Assembly (NCBI RefSeq): GCF_000091045.1
Contig: NC_006694.1
Coordinates: 901,001 to 965,000, forward strand
From: Cryptococcus deneoformans JEC21
Lineage: Eukaryota; Basidiomycota; Tremellomycetes; Tremellales; Cryptococcaceae
DNA: 64,000 bases
Reading direction: 5' to 3'
Shown: positions 22,910 through 35,260 of the stretch, one piece after another
Numbering within the stretch: the stretch's first letter is position 1
Layout: each line of letters opens with the position of its first letter
Position numbers and translations under genes: made by a program
Notes under the pieces: generated by a model
What the model saw: only the letters and a program-made list of their open reading frames with translations
What the model was told of the DNA's origin: nothing
Databases searched by the model: none

Positions 22910-25896
22910 ATGAACACTCCCGCCTCTTCACGACAAACACACTCTTTTTTCCATCCAGCCATGATAAAACCACAGAGTCGTAAATCATGGTTCAGCTTCG
23001 CACGGCAAAACCCCGAAACTATAAAAGCCGAAAAGGCTTCCGCTGTCAGCCCCGCAGAATTACTACCTCCTGCTGCCGCGTCTGATGGTGTTCCCAACAG
23101 CAGCAGCAACCGCCTCTCAGTATACAACTCTGATCCGCAAGGATATCTTCGACCCATCCAATTCGAGCCCAATCGCATAGCTACGCTATACGTCTCTCCT
23201 TCCGAAGTTAACCTTTACCTTGCGGCCATGTCCCAGCTCGATCAAAGTCCACCACCTTTACCCCTCTGGACTGATCCTGCGCCTGAGCTCCCGCGGCTCA
23301 ACCCGACAGATCCACTCGACGTTCCTCGCTTGCCTAGCACATACACCATTACGAGACCTACATTCGGATTAGACTTTTGGACTGATAGTCTGTACAATCC
23401 AAAACCGCTTCCTGGTGGTGTGTATGATCCACCTTCTTCCACTGGGTTACTTGTGCGCGATGAGTTTAGAAGTTACTCTGTTCCGAAGAGTGCGAACCAT
23501 GCGATCATCGCGCTCACCCCTCCTGGAGAGATAAGGTTTACGAATTTCCCGCCAAGTGCACTACTGGCTCTTGATAATGTCATCAGAGACCAGTGGCCTC
23601 ATGGCATCGTGAAGAGAAGCCTAGGAGTGGTAGAGCTGAAGGAGAGGGATGAGAAAGATAAGATCGTTTGGACGGTCAATCTGGAGGGGAAGGTCTGGAA
23701 GAGAAAGGGTAACGAGGAGCTTCAGTGAGTGAATCGATTATGGATCAACTCTGATGATTGATATCTCCTATTTAGCACAATCCGCCTTGTGTTGGGCATA
23801 CTCAAAGTGTTAGGAATACATGGGTGGACTTTGGTCGAGAGCATTCAAGCTGGTGGATCCAAGGTGAGGCATACATTTATCCTTCCATAGCTAAACTTTA
23901 CTTCTTCACAGAAGGATACCCATGACCTATTGTTTTCCTACTCTCTCAAAACGATTCGCGGCCCACCCGCATTCTTTGCCCTCTCAATCCCGCGCAAGTC
24001 TAACCCGTCCCTATTCTCTTCCGCAAAGACTGACTCCCTCGCAGTACCCGACCGTCTCTCCCTCATCAATCCTCCATTCAAATCCACCCCTGCTCTCATT
24101 TCCGCCCTCCGCACATCCATCATCTCCGCCTCCCCGCTCAAGTTGAAACAATCATCCAATGGGATCATAGACCCAAATTCCACTGATGCCGAGCTGCTCA
24201 AAGCTGCGGAGCAGGGAAAGAAGAAAGGGAAGGTTAATTGGCAAGGGTATGACCCCAGAGGAGTCAAGTTGGAAGGGTGGGTGCACGATGGAGTGTACAG
24301 GTTTTGGGTTGATGGGATGAGGAGGTGGGTGGGAGGGGGATTGAGGAGGAAGACCGTAGAAAAGTGCGGTAACTGTTCGATGAATCAAAAACCTTTTTAC
24401 TGATCAATTATTGTAGTATTCACCCCATGCTAGTCATCAACATCGTCAACAATCTCACAGCCAACCATTTCGAGCTTGCGGGATCAGTGCCTCTTCTCCC
24501 ATTCACAAAAGGCCGAGACGTTCTAGTCTTCCAATCTCTCCCTTCTTCCGGGCTGACCGCTCAAGACTCTTATGATACCAAACAGTATAAGTACAATGAA
24601 GCCGCCCACCCTGGCGGGCCCACAACTGCCGGGACACAAGGTGAAAAAGCAAGGACGAGTACTAGACCTCCGCGCCCACCGGCCGCGACGGCAATGACTC
24701 GTCTCCGTCGATTATCAGACCTCACACTTCGTCGCCACTCATCTAACGGGGAATCGCCTAACCGCTGTGTCCGCGCCGCTCCCAGCTCGGGAGCTGGTAT
24801 CAACACACAGGAGGGAACACCCAAGGCGAAAAACGTGCTTCTCAAGAAGAATTCGACCAGGCGGAAGAACGTGCTGAACATGCCTGCTAGCACTGCTGAT
24901 AATCATGTGGGAAATGGGCAAAGTAAGAGAGCATCGGCACCGAGTTTTGTGCCTTCTCGAGGACACGTGCAAGGTTCAGATGATGCGGCAGGTTTTGCAC
25001 AAGGTGACGCGCATTTAAGGGTGATGAACTCCACGAGCCAAGATAGGAATAACTGGTCATTTGTCGAACATCCTACCGTGCTCAATCAAGAAGGCCGTGC
25101 TCCACCTATTGGAATCAGTCGCATTTTTCCCACAGAAAGCTTGTGGAACGCGCCTCTTGCACTCTGTCATAATACCAACCGAGATCCCATTCAGTTTGGT
25201 ACTACACAGCTTTTTGTTCCCCGTGGGACAGGCCATGCACCCGACCCCAACTTATCTCAAGATAGCGGTGATTCCATGTATATTGACCCGCCAGTCGCGG
25301 GGGAGAAAGATCGTTGTCCAAGTTTGGATAATGTCCGCATCCCCCAGGCGAACGTCTACTCTTCCACTACCACAGGGATAGGCGGTTTCCACGATTTTGT
25401 TTCCTCTGATATCACGCAACCCTTTCGTCTTGGACACCCTATGGGTACACCTTCCCCTTCTATCCAGTCTCGCCCCAAAATAAGCCACACCATAGTGCCC
25501 GCTCCTCAATTTACTTCTTTACCTGTGAACAACCCTAACGGCGCTGCTACCATGAAAGATCGCGGCTCCCCTAAACGTAACAGGCCGGCGGTGGTCGTCC
25601 CTGATATGACAGGTATTGGGAGGGTAGATAGTATGCATGGAAGTGTGGGGTGGAATGGGAGTGCGTTGTCGAGGGGCAGTGGAGATCATCAACCTCATCA
25701 TTCGTCGTTGAATAACGAACAGAGTGGACCTGGGAGAGAGTCGCAACAGGGTTCGGTAGTGATGTTGGTGAATGCGCAGGGTTATGGTGGGAGTTTGCAA
25801 TTCCCAGGCAGTCCAACGAGCCCTACAACTCAGGCTGAAAAGGTAGGAAGTGCAAGGACAAAGGTGAATGTAGGACCGAGACATTGGGAAACGTAG
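22910..25896 (+). CDS. Unrecognised 944-residue protein
   Basis: Exons 22910-23724, 23776-23863, 23912-24363 and 24417-25896. The first half looks folded: LRPIQFEPNRIATLYVSPSE, RPTFGLDFWTDSLYNPKPLP, NHAIIALTPPGEIRFTNFPP, TIRLVLGILKVLGIHGWTLV and IHPMLVINIVNNLTANHFEL. The second half, after about residue 500, is Ser/Asn/Pro-rich and disordered, with few charged blocks apart from TRLRRLSDLTLRRHSS. There is no signal peptide, no transmembrane segment and no catalytic motif that I recognise. The third intron is set at 24364 (GTGCGG donor) because the stronger-looking GTAACT four bases later breaks the frame. An ATG at 22964 is an alternative start. I do not know the family. Confidence 0.75.
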
Positions 25897-26114
25897 GAAT
25901 GCGTGAAAAGGTTAAATAGATAGATTGGCGCTACTCGAAGGATCGAATCATTGCGAGGTTTCGGTGTCCAGATTCCGAATACTATTTTGTGTGCTACAAT
26001 CTTTGTTTATAGTTATGCATTATGCTGTGAATATGAACCGTACAAGATATGACACACATGCCCTCGAGAAGCCAGAAATGCCGATACAGAATGTGATTAT
26101 TACAAGTCCTCTTT

Positions 26115-28277
26115 CTACCATTTGACCGCCTCGTGGGTAACCCCTCCTGATGACAAAACATCGCTCTCCACCTTTCTAAACCTCGTCCTCATAAAATCCC
26201 ATCGCTTAGACGCATCGTCCCCACAGACTTCATGGATGATTTCCTCGGCAAGCTGGTCAGATTGAAGATTACGATCTACGCCGTTATTGACTTGGCCATT
26301 GGTTGTGCCATTTGTCTTGACTTGAGGCGCAAAGCCATTGACGTTTGAAGCAGTAAGTGGGGGTGACGCCGGAGGGGTAGGTAGACCTGTCCAATAGATA
26401 TCTTCTACCTTGGCAACCCATTCTTTCGTTGACCACCGCATCCCTTCTTCCATCCCTGCAACCGTCCCAGTACCTACATTATTACTTCCCCCGTTGACAG
26501 CGACGGCTACACCATCGTCAGGAAGAGGTCGCTGGTACCCTTCTTCATCTACTTCCATCGCTTCCGGAGCCGAGGGTGTAGGCACAGTTGGCTTCATCTG
26601 ACCACCTCCGTTCACGCATCCTCCAGGACAAGCCATAACCTCTACGAAATCGAGCTTCTTATCCTCTCCGCTAACTAGACTGAGAGATGCAATGCTCTCT
26701 ACATCTGTCCCTTCGGCAGAAGTTGTAGCAGAAGTTGCTGCTGGTGCTGCCGTCTTGGCTTTTCGCCGACGGGCTGCGACGGCAGCACTTAACTTGCCGG
26801 CACCTGCACCTCGACCGGAACGACCGATACCCGTCTCCTTTGCCACTTTTCGGACCAGGTTTTGAAGATTACGGAATCCATAAACCTTGGCACCCTTGAA
26901 AACGATTTGGCCAGTGATAGTATCCTGAATAAGGTATTCAATATTGTCTGTTGAACCTCGGATTTCACGAGTAATGATTCGAGTAGGATTGGGATGAGAG
27001 CGTTGAACATCGTGAATGATGGTCTGGAGATAGGAGCCGGAGCTTGAACCTTCGTGAGTTAGGAGTTCAGGGAATGGCGAGTCTTCAGTAGCCGAGTAAG
27101 ACGGGGTAGACTCGTTGGCGATGGGAACGTGGGGGTCGAATCCAAGTTCTTGAAGGAGAAGGTCAAGTTCGCCAGTGGTGAGAACGCAGTCGACGTCGCG
27201 CGTAGAATAGAGGGAAGAATAAAAGTCGGATCGTGAGGCTTCGAGCTTCTTGTCATAACAAGGCATAGCTGTAACATGATAAATCTCATCGGGTCTGTCC
27301 GAATCGTCAGCGGGCGGCTCCATCTAAACGATAAGAGATGAACTCACTTGTGCTGCAATTTGTGACCATACCAAGACTTTGCTAAAGCTCCAATAATGCC
27401 TTGGCTACTCCTTGCCGCGCTCAACAAGGGCAACATATCACCCTGTGCCTTCTCTGCGTAACAAACCCATCCGGGACAAGCACTCGCCAACATTGGCATC
27501 TCCGCAGCCTTACCCTTTTCCTTCTTGTCCTTTCGCTCATGGAACTCCACCACAGATTCTCTCAGGCTCATATGCCGGGCAAAAGTGGTGTCCCATACTC
27601 TCCAAGATCCCTTCTCCGGCTGGGAGAGGAATGCACGGATACGCCGTAAAAGCACCAAGAGAGGAATGGGAGGTCGAGAGGATGCTGTTGCATAAGCAGC
27701 CGATAAAGAAGCGAGGGTCTGAGGCGATATGGAAAGGATAGGTAAACGGGGCTTGTGGCAGGGGGATTCAGGATCTACCACTGTGGGGTTTGTTTTGATA
27801 AACTCGAGAATCTCGTTCTGAGACTGCATAGTGATCAAGAGCGATTCAGTGGAAGTGATACACCCGCTACATACTGACATCAGCAAGACATAAGACTTCG
27901 GAGGAGAAGGAATCATACCTGCAAGCCAAACAGTCGTTCAAATTAATTTCTGCCTTCTCGAGCGCCTTCTTGGAATTTCCAATGTCATCGTCGTGACCAA
28001 CCGATGGATATGTGGATACCTCGTAGTAATTGTTGTTGGAGTCGATATGAATCTCGGTCTGTAGATCATGGCGTCAGATAGAGTACATGTTGAATTTTTC
28101 CGGGTAACTTACGGGACCTTCATCCTCCGCTGGCTTCTTGTTATTACGAACAGGAATGATACATGCTTGAGATGGCGTTAAAAAGTCATCCAAGTCGGTG
28201 ATAGTCTGTTGGGGGGTCAGCGAAAGTCAATGACCAGCAGCTTCCGAAAAACTTACAAGAGCACCTGAGAAAGCCAT
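26115..28277 (-). CDS. NAR1: NAR1, cytosolic Fe-S cluster assembly factor (hydrogenase-like)
   Basis: Exons 28277-28257, 28205-28113, 28058-27919, 27866-27348 and 27294-26115; 650 residues. Nar1 belongs to the iron-only hydrogenase-like proteins and acts in the CIA machinery, handing Fe-S clusters from the Cfd1/Nbp35 scaffold to the Cia1 targeting complex. All ligand regions are visible: the N-terminal PSQACIIPV cysteine, the CLACSGCIT triplet for the N-terminal [4Fe-4S] cluster, [26 protein letters not shown], and [13 protein letters not shown] for the second cluster. Compared with yeast Nar1 (about 490 residues) it is longer, mainly through inserts rich in Ala/Ser and Gly/Asn/Val (around the [15 protein letters not shown] stretch and the [13 protein letters not shown] stretch). 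The start lies on a 21-nt first exon and shares a 434-base divergent region with the next gene. Confidence 0.93.
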
Positions 28278-28711
28278 TGTAGCGTAGAAATCGTTACCGG
28301 GGACGGCTCACTGAGGTATCGAAAGTAAGAGATGGAGCTGTAAAATCAAGAACGAATGGGTATGTAGAAAAGCAGCATGGCTACTTGTACAGTAATCTTT
28401 GTAATTCTACTCGTTCCGACTTGTCGCCACCCGAATCCCCCGAAAGTGATGACAAAGACGGTAATCCCCGACCAATAAAATTAATAATTAAATGTTCGCA
28501 GTGATCAAAATGAAATTATCATAACTGGTCTCGATCCGACGACTTCAGGGTTGCCCAAGTAAAGAAGGTAGCACTCATTTATAATTTATTTATTTCCCTT
28601 TTTCTGTGCTGGGGGGGCTGCTGTGACGCGGATGCGCGTCGATCCAACAACACGCAACTAGAGCCATGTCCACTCCCATATCACCTGTATTTATCTATCC
28701 AGTATCAGACA
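28278..28711. promoter_or_regulatory. Divergent promoter region, NAR1 and PAC1-like gene
   Basis: 434 bases separate the two start codons. There is no ORF or repeat of note. An AT-rich stretch at 28470-28600 could be the nucleosome-poor centre. Confidence 0.45.
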
Positions 28712-29730
28712 ATGAATGATCACCTCGCAGCACTCAACGCCCCTCCTCCTCGGTACCTTTTAGAATCCGACTCCTCGGACGAAGAAGGCCAGGGCGCTTA
28801 CCCCGGTTCGTCCACGCCTAAACCCAAGGTTTCTGTCGAAACACCTCCTGTCGAAGTTCTCTTCACCCGTGGGACTGGGAATGAGGAAGTCAAAGATTTC
28901 GTATTAGCATTGGGTCAGGCTGGCAAGTATTTGAAGAAGCACCTGGGTGCGAGTGGGAGTGCAATCGGACAGGAAGAGGTCGGAAAAATAGTGGTAGGCG
29001 GACGTCAAGCGGGCCAGGGATGGAAAGTCGGAGAAGGGATGGTTTTCTCGGTAAACGAAGCGGATTTGCCTCATGAGGCTTTATGGGAAATTGCCGACAA
29101 ATTATTTGCCAATGTGAAAGCCCAGTCGTGGTATGTTCAACACTCTCACTGCCTTGGTGTATATGTATTCCACGTGCTAACCTACCGCTTGCGCTAGGAC
29201 GATAATAACGACATACGTCCCTGCGATGTACATTTCGTCCAAGACGGACGGCTCTAGAGTACGTTCTGATCCGCCTATACGGTACCTTTCCCAAGGAGAG
29301 GTGAAAGTTGAAGGGGCAGAGACCTATGAAACCCCGAATTACTTGACTGGATTAGCTGGCGCAATTACATCTCTTGTAAGTGTTATCTCAAGCTACTGAA
29401 GTCCATCTTCATTTCCAAATGGGGGCGGTGCATCTTGTCGTGATCTTGACAACTATGGAATAAACTAAACCAAATCATTGCCAATAGTCTGCCCATCCCT
29501 CATTTACCATCCAACCAACAACGCTCATCCTCCCTCTCCCACTTTCCGCCCTCCCTCTCGCCTATCTCTCCACCGCCCTCGCTCATATCTCTCCGTCTAT
29601 CTCCGATGCATTGAACAGAAAGAGGAGTAAATGGACAGAGGAGGATGATGAGCCTTATTCTGCGCCCGGAATGGGAAAAGTTAGGGGCTTGGCAAGAGGT
29701 GTCGGAGAGGCTGTTGGAATGTACACTTGA
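28712..29730 (+). CDS. Proteasome assembly chaperone 1-like protein
   Basis: Exons 28712-29130, 29198-29375 and 29488-29730; 279 residues. The order of elements fits PAC1/PSMG1: an acidic N-terminus (LLESDSSDEEGQG), a beta-rich middle (WTIITTYVPAMYISSKT), then PNYLTGLAGAITSLSAH followed by TTLILPLPLSALPLAYLSTA, matching the mammalian segment where a PNIV motif precedes a conserved helix and strand. PAC1 with PAC2 helps build the alpha ring of the 20S proteasome. The similarity is weak and spread out, so this is a family-level guess. The polar C-terminus (NRKRSKWTEEDDEPYS) could be a regulatory tail. No membrane segment is convincing: the Leu/Pro stretch is short. Confidence 0.6.
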
Positions 29731-29998
29731 AATTTAGAAAGGTATTTGCTTGGTAAGGGCAGGTACAGTGATGGTCGGACACGTTAGATTGTGTGATGAT
29801 TGAAAGACCTATATGGGGCCAGTTGGCATTATTAAGAAGATGAATACATACAGTATTTGTATATCCTTTGTGGTCTCAGCCAAATCATAGCACATAACCC
29901 AAAACAACGCCTCTCCTAGCCCTCTACATGCTCTTTGCCCCCATGAATCATAGCGTAACACCTCGCAACTAGCATGTCGAACCTGACCTTCTACCAGT

Positions 29999-30207
29999 CT
30001 AATCTTCAACCGCATCCCTGGGTCTATACACACCACCCCTGGCTTCAATCGCATCAATCACATCTTGTGGTGCCCGGCCTGTCACTCGCACAGCGTAAAT
30101 ACCTCTCATCCTTTTATCTGTTCATCCCGATCCCACTTTTTGTCAGCTGTCCGGTCTTGTTTGAGGGACAAAACGGGGGGAGAGAGGGGAAAAAGGGCTG
30201 ACCTATA

Positions 30208-30239
<32 letters not shown>

Positions 30240-30421
30240 CTCAATCATTGCAATCATACCATCATACAACAAACTCGTACATTCCGCCACTCTTTCAGCT
30301 GAACCTCTCATCTACTCCCCGTGATCTCTACGTCAGCCTCCTTTACATTACCCCGTTTGACACAGAAAAGTGTGTAAGACTGACCTCGAGGATATCTTCG
30401 CAGTTGGGACATCCTTGTGTC

Positions 30422-30456
<35 letters not shown>

Positions 30457-30498
30457 GAGACAAGCACGTAGTTCTGCTCTTCCAGATTTAGGGGGCAT
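29999..30498 (-). CDS. SPT4: SPT4, transcription elongation factor
   Basis: Exons 30498-30385, 30311-30203 and 30078-29999; 100 residues, the normal Spt4 length. Spt4 binds the NGN domain of Spt5 (DSIF) and clamps it to elongating RNA polymerase II. The four-cysteine zinc finger is intact: RACLVCSILQ...GCPNCEDIL. The family tail follows: YDGMIAMIEPSESWVARWQR, then GRAPQDVIDAIEARGGVYRP. The gene is too broken by introns to show as one frame. It is divergent from the bromodomain gene with about 256 bases between starts, so two chromatin/transcription genes probably share a promoter. Confidence 0.92.
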
Positions 30499-30754
30499 CT
30501 TTCCGTTTGCTTTTCGTGGGTGGTACAAGAAGTGGGTCTATGAACACCTGCGGAAAGAAGAATAGTCTCGAGGCTCGAATGGCCTTCTTCGTTGGTAGCA
30601 GTTGGCTGCATAACACGGTGTTAAATCATTTACGTAATCATTACCAAACGTATGCTTGTAGGCGAAAATGAATATCGCCCTTACTTTCCGCGTTCCAATG
30701 ATCATCTCATCTTGAATCCTTCATTTCCGGCCATTCCTAACTTGCTCCAGAGCC

Positions 30755-30856
30755 ATGTCTTCACAGACACCCCTATCCGATCCCTTGACAACCCAAGAAA
30801 AACTCCTCCTTTCCCAGGCAGTCTATAAACTCGGAGCATTCAGCTGGGCAGAGGTC

Positions 30857-30894
<38 letters not shown>

Positions 30895-31429
30895 TACACC
30901 GCATGCGAGACCGGCAAAGCTTTTCACGCCAGAGAGATGTGAGGGGATATACAAGGAACTAATGGGTGCTATCGGGATTAATGTGTGAGTTTTATTATAC
31001 AGTATCTGTATCTGTGAAATGTCAGATGTGAGCCAGAGGCTGATAAAAGAGATTCACATGTAGGCCTGCGCCGGATGGTATCAAGCCACATGGTAAGCTT
31101 TTCATAATATAGCCTTTTCAATGCCATACTGAGACTTTCGGTAGCCAAATCGCACCTTCGTCTAGCCCAAAACTACTATATAGCCCGTCTAACGGAACTG
31201 CAAAACGAAATATCATCATACGAAACCCGCTTCACCTCTCTCATGTCTGAAATTACTGCCCTCAAGAAAGGAGAATTGGATGAACAACTGCGTGAAGAGA
31301 TTAAGGCTGGGTTAGAAAGAAAGTATGGTAAAAAGGCCGTTGAAGAGTGGATGCCTGGAAAGGCTGAGATCCAGAAAGCAGTCGAGGATGGGCCTGTGAA
31401 AGAGGGTGAAGTAGACCCAGAACTTGCGA

Positions 31430-31466
<37 letters not shown>

Positions 31467-33098
31467 GCCTAGAAAGGGTGTTGAAATTGTGGGCGCTTCA
31501 ACTTTGGAAGAGAACCCAGCTGTTTCTGTTTTGGGGAAGCAGGAGGGACCGTCAAAATCATTAAAGCCTGAATTCCTTGAATCAAAAGTAAAAAACCCGA
31601 TAGAACAGATGAAGACGCCCGATGCATCGCGCGCCACTCTTTCTCCGCAGCCATCACCACTTTCGCCCGCTCCTTCCGACCACTCTCCTTCCCGATCTGT
31701 CAAGACTGCTGCCGATGAGGAAAAAGAGGAGGAGGATGCAGAGAAAGAGGAAGAAAAAGGAGAAGGGGAGCAGGACGAGGAAGTCGTACCCGAGAAGAAG
31801 ACTAATAAGCGTAAAGCCGTCTCACAACCCAAGGGTGCACCTCCTACCAAGCGAAATAGTCGACGCGGCGCTGTCACCGAGGAACCCGAAGAATTCGAAG
31901 CGGGAGAGGCTGCAGAAGAAGAAGAAGAAGAAGGAGGAGGAGCCGAGGAAAAGGAGGAGGAACCACCTACAACTCGTGGCCGTCGTTCCAAACGTTCTTC
32001 CCTGACCAAACCATCTGCTTCTCCTTCTTTACCTCCCAAAGATACTTCACCTGCTATATCCCGGCGCGCTCCATCTGTCTCCTCTACAACTTCTGCTGCT
32101 ACACCAGGAGGTGAGGGGGAACGAAGAAGTTCAAGACGTGCGGCTGCCCCTGCTGCAGGTAGGCGGGGAATGAGGGACGATGTAGTTTCTAAATCAGTCC
32201 GAGGTCAGACTGCCGATGCGGCGGACGCGGATGATGGACCCCCAACTCCAACTGCGGCAGAGGAACATGAGCCTGAAATACGTAAATCGACCCGAGCCTC
32301 GCGCCGGAAATCTGGTCTCCCCGAACAGCAGCAACAAGCTGCGGCCACGCCAACCCCTGTTGAACGTGAGCGTCGAGGAACTCGGGCCACTACACGAAGT
32401 AAGTCTTCATCTTTCCTTGTTTTAAAAATGGAAGAAGAAAAAAACCTACGTTTTTCTCTTGTTTGTTGAAAACATTGCCGATGACGAATTTTGGATCGGC
32501 TGACAGGTAGTCCCCCGACTAGACCTTCGCGAGTCGGTCGAAAATGAGCACGCTTCAGCAAACAACGACGATCATGATGACCATGATGATGACGACACCA
32601 CCAATAACAATGATGACGATATGGAAAATCCTGATCCAGACTCTCCCACTGCCCCAACGCCCAACAACAGCATCAAGGAAAAAGGCAAGAAATCGTCCAA
32701 ACCATTCTTGTTCTCCCTCCTCGAGGCGATGGCTTCCCACAGATTCGGCACGATCTTTGAGTCCCCAGTCAGGAAATCTGATGCTCCGGATTATTATTCG
32801 GTGATCAAGAGACCTATGGACTTGAAGACAATCAAAGGGAAGATCAAGGATGGGAGGATCGAGCGGATTGACGAGCTTGAGAGGGATGTGCTTCTCATGT
32901 TCTCGTGAGTCTTCCCACGCCTTACAGTTAGTGGTATTTGAATCATTTTACTAATACAATAACATAATCAGGAATGCGATGATGTACAATGCTCCTGATT
33001 CTCAAGTCTACGAAATGGCCAAAGAGATGATGAAGGATTGTGAAGGACATTTTGCGCACTTCAGGAACATGGAAATGGAATTGGATAATGAAGGGTAG
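30755..33098 (+). CDS. Bromodomain protein, BRD8/Bdc1-like NuA4 subunit
   Basis: Exons 30755-30984, 31064-31092, 31145-32398, 32511-32904 and 32972-33098; 677 residues. The N-terminus TTQEKLLLSQAVYKLGAFSW is the SANT-like start shared with BRD8 and fission yeast Bdc1, followed by a helix (LRLAQNYYIARLTELQNEI). The middle is a long Glu/Lys-rich and Arg/Ser-rich disordered region. The bromodomain is at about residues 565-665: FGTIFESPV, PDYYSVIKRPMDLKTIKGKI and NAMMYNAPDSQVYEMA, with the acetyl-lysine-binding Asn in MMYNA. BRD8 and Bdc1 belong to NuA4/TIP60 histone acetyltransferase. The third intron (32399-32510) needs the acceptor at 32510: the AG five bases earlier leads to a stop. Confidence 0.85.
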
Positions 33099-33357
33099 AG
33101 AAGTGACAAGCCTGGAAAGTGAGCCATGGATTGAAGGACTTCTTTTTATGGGAGAATAATGGGGGGTCGGATTTTGTAACTGTTCGTCATTCGTCCTAGT
33201 CTCATGTATTTCAAGTCGCGTGTAAGATGATTATCCCTTAACGATTTTACCCGGTGCTCTATTGCGCTGTTTCAACTTTATGCGAACTTCATGACTGCAG
33301 AGATTTCTACTATTTTCGACTGTATCCATTTACGCAGCGAAGTTAAATAACCAGCTA

Positions 33358-34298
33358 TTAGTCTGCCCAACACTTGTTTTCCTTGTGCCAACCCTGTCGG
33401 TCCATCCCATCAGTTATAGAGCTCGTTATGATACACCAGTGATTACAATACTACTTACCTCAATACTATTACCGGGGCCATAGTCGTCATACACTTTAGC
33501 TCCTGCGGGTACAGGGACGTGCTCAGGACACGAGTCACGCTTGATACAGATGAGTGAAGCCGACTCGGGAATGGATGGGAGAGGGTTAGGCTTGTCAATA
33601 GATGAGGCGAAGGGATAGATCCACTTTATAGATGTCCACAATTATGCGTTAGCCAATTCGCTACCCGTTCCTATGACGATGTGAAACGATGATGGACGAA
33701 CGTCAGGCCACTCGTCGTGGTAGTTCCAAAGCATACTGCTACACTCGGTGCAGAAACTCCTCTTGGAAGTGCCCATTTTTGTCGGTTTGTCATTCTCGTC
33801 AAAATCGAGTGCAGCAACATAGACCCTGATAAGATGGTTAATTTCCTTTTGGTCTGATACAACGGTCATAACATGGCTTGGTGCGCACTTGATCTTGTCC
33901 TTGCCTCTAATAATGTTGAGAGTCTTGGTGTTGCCCATCATGTTGACACTTCCCATGTATCCACCCACTTTACGACAGATGGAGCACTGGCATTGCTAGA
34001 GCACTTGAAGTCAGATATCTGCCTAGAATAGATGTACATTATGGTCGTCCTCTGCGGATAACGCTCTTACCTGGAAGGGCACCGGTGTGTTGGACTGTAG
34101 AACATGTCAGCATCAAGCTCATACGTGGGTCAGTGCGCGACACTCACCTGGACAGTGTATTTGACGGTCTTACAGTGGCAGCTCCTATCGGGAAAGGTAT
34201 CTTGGTCAGCATCATTCCCAAATCCACACTCGCATTTCACCCACCCCCCACCAGCTCCCCGCTCTCTCATATATTTACCCTTCGAGAAGAACTGGCAT
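33358..34298 (-). CDS. GFA/DUF636 family zinc-binding protein
   Basis: Six exons: 34298-34279, 34184-34148, 34094-34071, 33995-33678, 33623-33459 and 33393-33358; 199 residues. The zinc cysteines are all present: GSCHCKTVKYTVQ, then QCQCSICRKVGGYMGS, and later FCTECSSMLWNY. The end GWHKENKCWAD is usual for the fungal family. GFA was named for glutathione-dependent formaldehyde activation, but most fungal members have no proven substrate. Three of the first exons are tiny (20, 37 and 24 nt), and the first CxC pair is on its own exon. The intron after exon 4 needs a weak GTCATA donor; it has a good CTAAC branch site. Confidence 0.87.
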
Positions 34299-35260
34299 GT
34301 TTATGGTACTGATTCAGCTAGTTAGATGTACAGTTGTAATTAGTGTTTGTTATGGCTGATAAAATGCATGATCCACATTCGAACATTGGTGTGCTAATAT
34401 ATATATCCCTTGCCGTATCAGAATTCTACCGGCTGCCGTTATCTCGACTGTCGTCATAACAGGATTAGTCATGTTATCCTACCCCCTCTCGGCCATCCGC
34501 AAGCCAGTTCCTCCACATCCGACTCCACCTCTTACCATCATAAATACAAATAATTTAAATAGTTAATAAATAGGAGCTGAGGTCACGGTCGGTGAGTCCT
34601 TTCTCCAACATGAACAGCAGAAAAACTAACAAAAGTTGGAACCTTTTTGTTAATGGAGCAGGAAGGGCTTTGCATGTGGAGAATAATGACTGGATCATAT
34701 GTCATGATTCATATGCCTTATGTAATGATGGTGCTCCTTAACGGAAACGATAGTCATATATGGTGGATGTTGCAAAAAAAGTCGCCTATACTTAATTATG
34801 AGAGGATTGATACTCATTAGTTTCTTCAGTGCATACACACTGCTGATAATGTTCGCTTATAAAACAGACCTCTTGTTACCACATATCCCAAGGGCTAAGC
34901 ATTGCATAATATGCAGAACTGAAGGAGATATGAGGATTCGAATGAAATTACAGCAAACAACAAAGCACAAATTACAGCAGCAAACCGTGATGCATTTTGA
35001 ACTTACAGCAAACGCGGGTCGAATTTACAGCAAAACCTATCTCGCTATGCTGGACAGACGAAGTGGTCCCGATCTCGGTGCGTTCCTCAAAATGCCCCGA
35101 GTTTGTTTGGTGGCGGTTGTTCTCGCTTTTCGCAAGCACCACGATCGTCATTTACCTTTGACACCAGGTATACTTGGAGATATTTCTTCGACTTCTTCAT
35201 ATCTCTTAGACATAACTTCCCAGGACTAGAAATAGAAGGTAGTGGTGTGCTAGATTCATC
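34299..35260. other. Intergenic region with a short interspersed repeat
   Basis: AT-rich sequence between the GFA gene and CASP. Four copies of TTACAGCAAA or a close variant lie at 34948, 34972, 35003 and 35025. No gene is supported; the plus-strand ORF across this stretch (34798-35229) covers the repeats and has no protein-like pattern. Confidence 0.5.
34948..35034 (+). repeat. Four spaced copies of TTACAGCAAA
   Basis: Copies begin at 34948 (TTACAGCAAA), 34972 (TTACAGCAGCAAA, a variant), 35003 and 35025, spaced 24, 31 and 22 bases apart. They end about 230 bases before the CASP start codon. They may be protein-binding sites or decayed tandem copies. Confidence 0.6.

Noticed and set aside
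31176..32039. 287-codon minus-strand frame, rich in Ser, over the bromodomain gene
   Set aside because: It mirrors the Glu/Lys repeats of the sense protein and has no family features.
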